This document shows, piece by piece, positions 8,157-16,700 of a DNA stretch of 64,000 nt (position 1 is its first letter; every line of letters starts with the position of its first letter). The notes under the pieces were generated by a model. That model was not told where the DNA came from. It worked only from the letters and a program-made list of their open reading frames with translations, and made no database searches. The position numbers and the translations under genes are program-made. The DNA comes from Anaerolineae bacterium (GTDB lineage: Bacteria; Chloroflexota; Anaerolineae; Promineifilales; Promineifilaceae): the NCBI GenBank assembly GCA_023384415.1, contig JAHDWJ010000009.1, forward strand, positions 124,001 to 188,000, written 5' to 3'.

Positions 8157-9467
8157 ATGTTATCTTTTACCGCTTTTCAACAACAAGAAGAAAAAATTGC
8201 TGTCATTGGCCTGGGGTATGTGGGGCTGCCCCTGGCGGTACATCTGGCGGAACATTTTGCCGTTGTCGGCTTTGATATTTCTGAGGGGCGCATTGCCGAA
8301 TTAAAAAACGGGCATGACCGCACTCGTGAAGTTGAGGATGCCCGGTTGCGGCAGGCGAACATTGTTTACACCAGCGACCCGGCAGCGATGGCTGCCTGCC
8401 GCCTTTTTATTGTCGCCGTGCCTACGCCTATTGACGAATACCGCATTCCTGATTTGCGGCCGCTTATCTCTGCCTCTATCAGTGTGGGGCAGGTGATGGA
8501 GCCGGGGGCCTGCGTGGTTTATGAATCTACCGTTTACCCCGGCCTGACCGAAGAGGTGTGCCTGCCCATTTTAGAACGGGAATCAGGGTTGAAACTGGGG
8601 CAGCATTTTAGCCTGGGCTACTCCCCGGAGCGGATCAACCCCGGCGACAAAACCCATACCCTGGACAAAATCGCCAAAGTGGTTTCTGGCTCTGATCCGG
8701 CGACTTTAGAGTTTTTGGCCCAGATTTACGGGCAGGTGATTACGGCCGGCATCCACAAAGCCCCGGCTATTAAGGTGGCCGAGGCGGCCAAAGTAATTGA
8801 AAATACCCAGCGTGATCTGAATATTGCCCTGATGAATGAGCTGTCCCTTATCTTTGACCACCTGGGAATTGATACCCTGGCAGTATTAGAAGCGGCCGCG
8901 ACCAAATGGAACTTTCTCCCGTTTCGGCCTGGTCTGGTGGGAGGGCATTGTATTGGTGTAGACCCTTACTACCTCACCTTCAAGGCTCAATCCCTCGGCT
9001 ACCATCCAGCCATGATCCTGGCCGGCCGCCGCATCAATGATGGTATGGGCAAATTTGTGGCCGAAAAGACGGTTAAACTGCTCATCCATGCTGGCAAACA
9101 GGTACGTGGGGCCAAAGTGGCCGTGCTGGGGCTAACCTTCAAGGAAAATGTGCCCGATCTCCGCAATACCAAAGTTGTAGACATCATCACTGAATTACAA
9201 GATTATCAGGTACAGGTGATGGTGCATGACCCCATGGCTGATCTTGATGAAGCACAAGCTCATTATGGCTTACAACTGCATCCCTTATCGGCCATTGCTG
9301 GGGTAGATGCGGTGATTGTGGCTGTCAGCCACCAGGAGTATGTGACTATGGGGTTGGCCGGATTACGTGCATTGGGCAATTCCAGTGACCCGGTTTTGGT
9401 GGATGTGAAAGGGATGTTTACGGCTGAGGACGCGGCCGCGCACGGGTTTACTTATTGGCGGTTATAG
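8157..9467 (+). CDS. UDP-N-acetylhexosamine 6-dehydrogenase, TviB/WbpO (Vi polysaccharide) type
   Basis: The start at 8157 has AAGGA six bases upstream; the extension to 8097 translates repeat DNA. The 436-residue protein begins with a Rossmann motif IAVIGLGYVGLPLAVHLAEH and the family string GFDISEGRIAELKNG. It contains GYSPERINPGDK, KVIENTQRDLNIALMNEL and the catalytic Cys region as GLVGGHCIGVDPYYL. Together these place it with the UDP-GlcNAc/UDP-GalNAc C6 dehydrogenases that make uronic acid precursors for capsules and O-antigen. It has NAD-binding, central and UDP-binding domains of normal length. No polysaccharide genes flank it, so it must serve a cell-surface pathway encoded elsewhere. 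Confidence 0.9.
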   Translation: MLSFTAFQQQEEKIAVIGLGYVGLPLAVHLAEHFAVVGFDISEGRIAELKNGHDRTREVEDARLRQANIVYTSDPAAMAACRLFIVAVPTPIDEYRIPDLRPLISASISVGQVMEPGACVVYESTVYPGLTEEVCLPILERESGLKLGQHFSLGYSPERINPGDKTHTLDKIAKVVSGSDPATLEFLAQIYGQVITAGIHKAPAIKVAEAAKVIENTQRDLNIALMNELSLIFDHLGIDTLAVLEAAATKWNFLPFRPGLVGGHCIGVDPYYLTFKAQSLGYHPAMILAGRRINDGMGKFVAEKTVKLLIHAGKQVRGAKVAVLGLTFKENVPDLRNTKVVDIITELQDYQVQVMVHDPMADLDEAQAHYGLQLHPLSAIAGVDAVIVAVSHQEYVTMGLAGLRALGNSSDPVLVDVKGMFTAEDAAAHGFTYWRL

Positions 9468-9472
9468 GGTAA

Positions 9473-9547
9473 CTGCTTACCGCAAAGGTGCGAAGAGCAC
9501 AAAGCCCCTCAAGAGATTCTTAGCGATCTTGGCGTCTGCACGGTGAA
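9473..9547 (+). repeat. Dispersed palindromic repeat, ACCGCAAAG family
   Basis: The string TTACCGCAAAGGTGCGAAG, then AGCACAAAGCCCCTCAAGAG, ATTCTTAGCG and CGGTGAA is about 80 % identical over 70 bp to the reverse complement of 59239-59317. It is partly matched again at 45062-45115. The ends (CACCGC / GCGGTG type) are inverted, so each copy can fold back. It lies in the leader region of the LON-domain gene. Confidence 0.7.
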
Positions 9548-9658
9548 ACCCTTGTGAGCTTTAGTCGTTACGTTATAGATAAAAAACCCCCAAGCGGCCG
9601 CAAAATCGGGTATACTCCATGCAAGGGAATCAATAGATTGCCCCAAAGAGAGTTATCT

Positions 9659-10300
9659 ATGCACGAGCTGCCCTTATTCCCCCTTAATACCGTCCTCTTC
9701 CCAGGGATGCCGCTGCCCCTGCATATTTTTGAAGAGCGGTACAAAGAGATGATCCAACATTGCCTGGAGCATGATGAGCCATTTGGGGTGGTATTGATTC
9801 GTGATGGGCGAGAATCGTTTGGCCCCCTGGCTGATCCGTATGAGGTGGGGTGCATCGCTCAGATTGAGCATATCCGCCCCCTGGAAGATGGCCGTTATGA
9901 TTTGATCGCCGTCGGGCGAGAGCGGTTTCGCATTCACCAGATCAAACATAACCGCTCTTACCTGGTGGGGGTAGTGGAACTGTACCCCATGCAGACGGAG
10001 AAGCCGACCTTTTTAACCCGCCTGGGAAATCATTTGCGGCCGCTTATCCAGCGTTATTTAGAAGCGATCAGCGAAATTAGCGGGGCCGACCTGGAAGCGG
10101 CCCAACTCCCCACCGACCCCCTGGCTATAGGCTACCTGGGGGCTTCTTTGTTGCAGCTTCCCCCGCTGCAAAAACAAAGTTTCCTGGCCGTAGACGACGC
10201 CACCCAGCTCCTGCTGGCTGTCTATGATGTGTACAAAGAGCAAGTTCCCCTGCTGCAAACCATGCCCCGCCAGGATCAAGGCCCGTTTTCGATTAACTGA
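9659..10300 (+). CDS. LON substrate-binding-domain protein (stand-alone)
   Basis: The protein is 213 residues from ATG 9659, preceded by AAAGAGAG; an in-frame extension to 9554 reads intergenic DNA. It begins MHELPLFPLNTVLFPGMPLPLHIFE, the hallmark of the Lon N-terminal substrate-binding domain, followed by FGVVLIRDGRE and the helical second half. No AAA+ or Ser-Lys protease domain is attached, as in many bacterial single-domain LON proteins. Its role is unknown; substrate recognition or regulation of proteolysis is a guess from the domain. Confidence 0.88.
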   Translation: MHELPLFPLNTVLFPGMPLPLHIFEERYKEMIQHCLEHDEPFGVVLIRDGRESFGPLADPYEVGCIAQIEHIRPLEDGRYDLIAVGRERFRIHQIKHNRSYLVGVVELYPMQTEKPTFLTRLGNHLRPLIQRYLEAISEISGADLEAAQLPTDPLAIGYLGASLLQLPPLQKQSFLAVDDATQLLLAVYDVYKEQVPLLQTMPRQDQGPFSIN

Positions 10301-10324
10301 ATGGCAGATATGCCCATTATAGGA

Positions 10325-10729
10325 TCAATCCTCTGGCTGATTGGCGGATTCGGGGAGTTGGTAAAGAGCGCAATAGGCTCCGGCGGGGTCCTGGATGGCA
10401 CAAAACAACCCCGCTCCCATCGGCCGGGGACCGGAGATAATTTTACCCCCCAGCGCCGCACACGCGGCCGCGCTCTTGGCCACATCGGCTACGGCAATAT
10501 AAATTAACCAGTGTGGGGGTAAATCCGCATTACTGTCGCGGGCGTGGCAAATACCGGCTAAATTCTCCTCACTCCCAGGAGCTAACATATTATAATCGGC
10601 ATAACCGCCCATATCTTCGCCCCGATATTCCCACCCGACCACTTGATGATAAAAATCACGAATTGTTTCGGCATTGGCCACCGTTAAGTCGCGCCAGATG
10701 ATCGTACCTACGGGAACAGCATTGCTCAT
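10325..10729 (-). CDS. VOC (glyoxalase/bleomycin-resistance-like) family protein
   Basis: The 134-residue protein has the two beta-alpha-beta-beta-beta halves of the VOC fold: VGTIIWRDLTVANAETIRDFYHQVVGWEY, then HWLIYIAVADVAKSAAACAALGGKII and a final DPAGAYCALYQ. ADLPPHWLIY and DPAGA are characteristic of the small VOC proteins often annotated as glyoxalase-like. It ends 24 bp from the convergent LON gene. Substrate unknown. Confidence 0.82.
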   Translation of the reverse strand: MSNAVPVGTIIWRDLTVANAETIRDFYHQVVGWEYRGEDMGGYADYNMLAPGSEENLAGICHARDSNADLPPHWLIYIAVADVAKSAAACAALGGKIISGPRPMGAGLFCAIQDPAGAYCALYQLPESANQPED

Positions 10730-11006
10730 ATTTTCCTCCTGTCATTGGTACACGGATGAGTCCATTGAAAAAAGCCACGAATTTCACGAATGAACACGAA
10801 TTTTTCTTTGGTAACTTTGCGCCTTCGCATCTCTGCGCGACCTTTTTTCAGTAGAATCACGGATACACACGGATAAAACAATTGGCTGAAACACAGATGG
10901 GGCAAGGTCAATTCCCATGCTCCGAGGATGAAAATTGGAATGGGAGACTAAGTACCCCACCATAAAACTATACCCCTTTTGCAATATGCACGGTTGAAAC
11001 GCAAGC
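10730..11006. repeat. Intergenic block of CACGAATT/CACGGAT-type word repeats
   Basis: The gap upstream of the VOC gene carries three word types: CACGAATTTCACGAATGAACACGAATTT at 10775-10802, TTTGCGCCTTCGCATCTCTGCGCG at 10815-10840, and CACGGATACACACGGAT at 10858-10876. Related words recur at 35583, 38630-38690 and 45912-45980. I see no gene here. Confidence 0.55.
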
Positions 11007-12167
11007 TTAAAACTCCACCGGCCAGCGGGGTTGGTAGGTTTGAGGTAAGATACTCACCCCATCTATTCGGTGTAGGATGAAACTTTTGATGCTCTCCCCC
11101 CGGCTGCGATCAAAACCGTAAAAATATTCAGCCCCGACCCCTTTTTGGGTCACTTTATAGCGGAAAGAGTACGGTTCGATGTCTCGCTCCACCTGGCCGT
11201 AACGGATTCGTACCAGGTTGTTGGCCTGGCCGGCTGAGATGAGGGTTTCCCGGCGGCCGCTTTGGATGTTGTATGGGTAGGGAGTTGACGACGCGGCCGC
11301 GACCCCCGTTTCGGCCAGGGTAAGCGGATCATACAGTTCGTGAATAAATTGGTGAAAGGTAGCAATGGCCGCGGCCGCATCCCGTTTGTGGGCCGGGGGA
11401 ATCGCCATCGCTCGCTGCCAATGTTCCGTCACCAGCTCAAACTTGCCCGGAAACAGCATCTCATCCCGGCCCGCCAGGGGGACTTGTTTGAAGATGGTTT
11501 TTTGTAAGAAGGTGGTCAAAATATTGGGGATACAGATGGGGATGGGGCGGTTGTGGACGATGGTGGTGATGTCATGTAAATCACGCGGCCGCGTCCGTTG
11601 AATCCAACTGCGTAACTTTTCCGCCAGCACCTCTTCTAACGAATAAGCGCGAACCTCAACCTGACACGCGGCCGCGTCCGAATATGGGTGGAGCAGCCGA
11701 TGCCATTGTAAGGGCAGCACCAGCCGCTCATACTGGGACATATCAAATTTAATGGTCATCGTCACGCTGGTCTGGCCTGGCGTCAGCAGCCCGTGAAAAT
11801 AGATACGCCCCTCGATGGCTGTACTTTCCCCATCCGGGGTAGGTTTTGGGCGTACCTGGGCCTGCCCACAGAGGAAAGGAATGCCCGAAACGGCCCGGAT
11901 ATGTTGGCATAAAATGGGGAGATAGGCGGCAAACTGCGCGGCCGCGTCCGGTTCGGTGATGGTAAAATCTAAATCTTCGGAGAAGCGGGCCTGGGGGAAA
12001 TACAGTTTACGCAGGCAATTCCCACCTTTGAGGATCAATTTATCGCGTAAAAAGGGATGGGTATAGATGCCCCAGAGGAGCCAACCCAGGACATAATCCC
12101 GCTCAATGAGTGATGGATGAACCTGGTTCGCGGCCGCGTGTTGGCGAATTTCCGAGGCTGAGATCAT
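11007..12167 (-). CDS. AbiEii/AbiGii-type nucleotidyltransferase with C-terminal WYL-like domain
   Basis: A 386-residue protein. Residues 40-75 contain LILKGGNCLRKLYFP and RFSEDLDFTI, the Gly-Gly and Asp-x-Asp motifs of the AbiEii nucleotidyltransferase superfamily, and EEVLAEKLRSWIQRTRPRDLHD near residue 190 is the second conserved block. AbiEii enzymes act as toxins by transferring nucleotides to tRNA acceptor ends. Residues 300-386 (NNLVRIRYGQ, EPYSFRY, FYGFDRSRGESIKSFILHRI) look like a WYL-type ligand-binding domain, an uncommon fusion. No AbiEi-like antitoxin gene is adjacent on either side. The gene holds seven GCGGCCGC octamers, the highest density in the window. Toxicity is inferred only. 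Confidence 0.75.
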   Translation of the reverse strand: MISASEIRQHAAANQVHPSLIERDYVLGWLLWGIYTHPFLRDKLILKGGNCLRKLYFPQARFSEDLDFTITEPDAAAQFAAYLPILCQHIRAVSGIPFLCGQAQVRPKPTPDGESTAIEGRIYFHGLLTPGQTSVTMTIKFDMSQYERLVLPLQWHRLLHPYSDAAACQVEVRAYSLEEVLAEKLRSWIQRTRPRDLHDITTIVHNRPIPICIPNILTTFLQKTIFKQVPLAGRDEMLFPGKFELVTEHWQRAMAIPPAHKRDAAAAIATFHQFIHELYDPLTLAETGVAAASSTPYPYNIQSGRRETLISAGQANNLVRIRYGQVERDIEPYSFRYKVTQKGVGAEYFYGFDRSRGESIKSFILHRIDGVSILPQTYQPRWPVEF

Positions 12168-12362
12168 ACACCCATCCTTTGCCCAAACTGTATCGGCACT
12201 TTTCTAAAATGATTGTTATCAAAGGGGTTCATCAATTCATTTAACGCCCAAATTGTAGCACGATTGTTCTAATTGCCAAAACAAAACTGCCACCGAATGG
12301 CCCACCGGTCACCTTGGGGCGATTGGCTGCATGAATGATATTTATCTGTGATCAGTTCCCAT

Positions 12363-13301
12363 CTATTGGCCTGTCATGGTTAGAGCGGGGGGGCAGGTGC
12401 CGGTATAGCCGGGCCGGATTTGCCACCATTCATTGCAAGAGCGGGGGTCCATAAACGTCCCCGTATCCACAATGGCGATTCGCACCTCAGCTCCTCGTGC
12501 CGTACCCACCGGCTGCCCGGCGGGAAGTTGGGGCAAATCGTAGCTGTACGGACGGTCAGGTGGAGCGACATACACATAACGCGGTCCATTGGGGGCGTCC
12601 AGGGCATTATATAAGGCCAGAAGGTTCACATCGGTGCAAATGTTATCAATGTGAACCGCATACCCTGGCGATCCCGCCGAATCTTCACGGGTATACCGGA
12701 GCGTTACCGAATCGGCATCGGCAAAGAGAACGATCACTTCCATCCCGCCGCCAATGTCATAGCCGGAAAGAGGCACATGAATCAATTCCCCAGGGGTGGT
12801 AGCTAACCCCATCACCGTCACGGGCGGCCAGGGGGCCGGCGGCCCTTGAGTCCCTGGATTGGGTGAAGGTGCCCAAATCCAATCGTGGATACGATAGAAG
12901 CCGGTAAGGGCGGGCACTTTGTACGGGTTAAATAGGGTAGCAAATTGCGGCGGTTGGGTAGGATCATCAGAGCCGTAATCAATCAGCTCTCGTACCAGGG
13001 TAGGATCATTGTTGGGGGTATAGCTGCGTAATTCGATATTTTTGTCAGGATGGTTCCAGGCCGGCCGCACCGGGTTATCCAGCTCATATTGCAAGGCAAA
13101 CCCCTGGCTGTAAACCTGCCCGGTGTTGCTGGTGCAGGCCGAGGATGACAAAATCACCGGAAGGAACGTTTCGTCATCGCCCCTACTTTCCTTTGCCGAT
13201 GAAAGCGTCGCGGCCGCGCCCCAGGCAGTTCCCAGGAGTAAAAGCCAAAAAAGTATAGCCATATTGCGACGGTTTGTTGGTTGGTTAATTCGTATAATCA
13301 T
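12363..13301 (-). CDS. Secreted protein of unknown function
   Basis: The start at 13301 has AAGGAG seven bases upstream. Residues 12-35 form a signal peptide (MAILFWLLLLGTAWGAAATL) with small residues before the likely cleavage site. The mature part of about 275 residues is rich in Pro, Asp and aromatic residues and has two recognisable conserved-looking strings, VHIDNICTDVNLLALYNALDAPN and IAIVDTGTFMDPRSCNEWWQIRP. I do not recognise the family. Four or more Cys residues (in SSSACTS, IDNICTD, RSCNEWW, TGTCPP) suggest disulfides outside the cell. It stands alone; no partner gene is evident. Confidence 0.55.
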   Translation of the reverse strand: MIIRINQPTNRRNMAILFWLLLLGTAWGAAATLSSAKESRGDDETFLPVILSSSACTSNTGQVYSQGFALQYELDNPVRPAWNHPDKNIELRSYTPNNDPTLVRELIDYGSDDPTQPPQFATLFNPYKVPALTGFYRIHDWIWAPSPNPGTQGPPAPWPPVTVMGLATTPGELIHVPLSGYDIGGGMEVIVLFADADSVTLRYTREDSAGSPGYAVHIDNICTDVNLLALYNALDAPNGPRYVYVAPPDRPYSYDLPQLPAGQPVGTARGAEVRIAIVDTGTFMDPRSCNEWWQIRPGYTGTCPPALTMTGQ

Positions 13302-13701
13302 ACCCTTGCTCCTTGTTGTTTAGCTATTGGACGGTTCGTCTGGCCCGCCCGGACGTGAACGTCCGGGCTAAAAATACAAAGGCCGGTGGCCTCGCATCGG
13401 CAGCCCGGTAGGGCCTGGTATTTTGAGCCTGGCGGTTTGACCGCCGGGCGGATATGGTCGCCGGGGATTACTCGCCCACTCGCCACCTGCAAACTCTCAA
13501 GTAGCCTTCTCACAAGCAGTATCATACAATTTATTCACAACAATTTGTGCCTGGTTTAACATAACCATCACTAACTTCTTAATTTTGCTGTCGCCATAAA
13601 AGGAGTGACAGAACTGTCCCTTTTAGCCATGCAGCCCTTAGCGCTGGACTGAAGACTTCTTCATAATATCTAATTCATCCTTTCTCCAAAGGGGCCATGT
13701 T
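13302..13701. other. Intergenic region with several hairpins, no gene
   Basis: These 400 bp separate the divergent secreted-protein and pullulanase genes. They contain a near-perfect palindrome (GCCCGGACGT at 13347-13356, 2-nt loop, ACGTCCGGGC to 13368), a GGCGGT/ACCGCC hairpin at 13431-13445, and ACTCGCCC-type octads at 13467-13500. The last 60 bp before the pullulanase start are plain A+T-rich sequence that could hold its promoter, but no convincing -35/-10 pair stands out. Confidence 0.5.
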
Positions 13702-16700
13702 ATGACCAGACGATTATCTACCACCGGACGAATGTTAATTTTGGGAGGAGTTTTTTTCTTGTTGGCCGCGGCCGCAACCAGCAGCGCGGCCCCGCCTACC
13801 CAATCTGACGACCCCGCATCCATCCCCCCGCCGCAAACCGTCACCATCGCCGGGACACTCCAGACCCAGGTGGACTGCTCCGGCCAATGGAACACTGGCT
13901 GCACCGATAGTATGCTCACCTATGACCCGACCCATGATTTGTGGCTGGCAACCTTCACCCTGGCGGCTGGCCGCTACGAATACAAAGCCGCCCTCAACGG
14001 TTCCTGGGATGACAATTATGGCCTCAACGCTGAATATTACGGCCCCAACATCCCCCTTGTCTTGGAGCAAGATGGCCCTGTGACCTTCTGGTATGACCAT
14101 AAAACCCGCTGGGTCAGCGACAGCATCAACAGTCTCTTTGTCATCGTCACTGGCACCTTCCAATCCGAACTGGGCTGCGCCGCCGATAACCAGACCGACT
14201 GCTTCCGCTCCCTCTTGCAAGACCCGGATGGGAACGGTCTTTACACTTTTGTCACCGCCAACATTCCCGCCGGGGAGTATGAGGTCAGCGGAATTGCCCC
14301 AGGCACGGTCCCTGCGCTCACCTTCACCGTTGCTGATGGGGAAGGGGTGTTGTTCAGTTACAACCCGACAACGGGTACGTTAGAAGTCACAACCGGGGCT
14401 GCGGCCGCCATGGGCGCGACCGCGTCTGCTCCAGCCGGAATGCCCCCACCAGCTGCCCCCAAACCCGACACCGTAACCATCCCCGGCACCATCCAAAGTG
14501 TCCTCGGCTGCCCTGGCGATTGGCAGCCCGACTGCGCTGTTACTTACCTCACTTTTGATGAAGACGACCAGTTGTGGACAGCTACCTTCGCCATCCCGGC
14601 CGGCAGCTACGAATACAAAGCTGCCCTCAACAATAGTTGGGATGTCAACTTTGGCCTCAACGCCGAACCCGGCGGCTCCAACATCCCCCTGGTGCTGGCT
14701 GCTGACACCAATGTCTCTTTCTTCTTTGATCACAACACCGGCTGGGTTGCCGACAGCGTGAACAACCTCATCGCCAATGTGCCCGGCGATTTCCAAAGTG
14801 AAATTGGCTGCCCTGGTGACTGGCAGCCCGACTGCCTGCGTTCCTGGCTGCAAGACCCGGATGGGGATGGGGTGTTCACCTTCCTGACCGATCAAATCCC
14901 CGCTGGCGAATATGAGGCCAAAGTCGCCATCAACCAGAGTTGGGCCGAAAATTATGGGGCCGATGGGGCCAAAGACGGCCCCAATATCCCGTTTACTGTA
15001 CCTGCTGACAACGCGCCTATGTTATTCCGTTACGATTCCGCTTCCCATTTCCTGACCATTCGTCCCCTCAGCGACGCCGGGGCCGCCCAGGGGAACATCA
15101 AGCAGCCCCGTGCCCATTGGGTTGAGGCCCTGACCATCGCCTGGAACATTGACCATGCTCCCGGCAACAGCTATCGTTTCCATTACACCCCGTCCGGCGG
15201 CAGCCTGAACCTGGGGTTGGATAGCATCAGCGGGGGAGCCACCCTGCCGCTTAGTTACAGCGAGGCCGGGTTAAGTGAAGCGGCCCAGGCCAAATTCCCC
15301 CACTTGAGCCGCTTTACGGCCCTCACCTTTAGCCCTGACGATATGCGCCAGATACGGATTGCCCTCAAGGGGCAAATCGCCGTTTCCGCCTATAACGAGG
15401 CCGGGGATTTAATTGATGCTACCGGGCTGCAAATCCCTGGCGTCCTGGATGATCTGTACACCTATGATGGGCCGTTGGGGGTGGTTTTAGCCGAGGGCAT
15501 CCCCAATCTGCACCTCTGGGCCCCTACGGCTCGCTCTGTCCGGCTCCATCTGTTTGACACGGCCACTTCATCTATCCCCCGCCAGACGGTGCGTATGGTT
15601 GTTGACCCTGAGGTTGGCGTCTGGAGTGTGGCTGGTGAGCCGGATTGGTTGGGCCGGTTTTATCTGTATGAGGTTGAGGTGTTTGTCCCGGCAACTGGCC
15701 GCGTGGAAACTAACCTGGTTACTGACCCGTACTCCATCAGCCTTTCCACCAACAGCGGCCGCAGCCAGATTGTTGATCTGAATGACCCGGCCCTCATGCC
15801 GGTAGGGTGGACTACCCTGGCTAAACCCCCGCTGGCGGCCCCGGAAGATATTGTTGTTTATGAGCTGCATGTGCGCGATTTCTCTATTTTTGATGGGACG
15901 GTGCCGGCCGCCCACCGGGGCACCTATCTGGCCTTTACCCACACCAACAGTAACGGGATGCAGCATCTGATCGCCCTGGCCCAGGCTGGCCTCACTCATT
16001 TACACCTGCTGCCTACCTTTGACATTGCCACCATTGAAGAGGATGCGGCCGCACGGGTAGAACCGGACCCAGACGCGCTCGCCGCCTTCCCCCCCAACTC
16101 TGACCAACAGCAAGCCCTCATCACCCCCATCCGCGACCAGGATGGGTTCAACTGGGGGTATGATCCGTTCCATTACAACGTCCCCGAAGGCAGTTACGCC
16201 ACCGATCCCAATGGGGCCGCCCGTATTTTGGAGTTCCGCCAGATGGTGCAAACTCTCAACCAGAATGGGCTGCGCGTGGTGGTAGATGTGGTGTACAACC
16301 ATACCAACGCCAGCGGCCAGAGTGAAAAATCGGTGCTGGACCGCATTGTGCCCGGTTATTACCATCGGCTGAACGCCAGCGGCCGCGTCGAAACTAGCAC
16401 CTGCTGTCAAAACACGGCCACCGAACACAACATGATGCGTAAACTGATGGTAGATTCGGCCGTTCTCTGGGCCACCGCCTACAAAGTAGATGGTTTTCGC
16501 TTTGACCTGATGGGCCACCATATGAAAGCCGATATGTTGGCCGTGCAAACCGCCCTGCAAAACCTCACCCCCGCCGCCGATGGTGTAGATGGGTCTACCA
16601 TTTACATCTACGGTGAAGGGTGGGATTTTGGTGAAGTAGGGGGCAATGCCCGGGGTATCAACGCCACCCAGACCAACATGGCCGGTACCGGCATTGGCAC

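Noticed and set aside
11007..13301. A two-gene AbiE toxin-antitoxin system
   Set aside because: The upstream gene on the same strand encodes a secreted protein, not an AbiEi-like winged-helix antitoxin, and no other candidate is adjacent.
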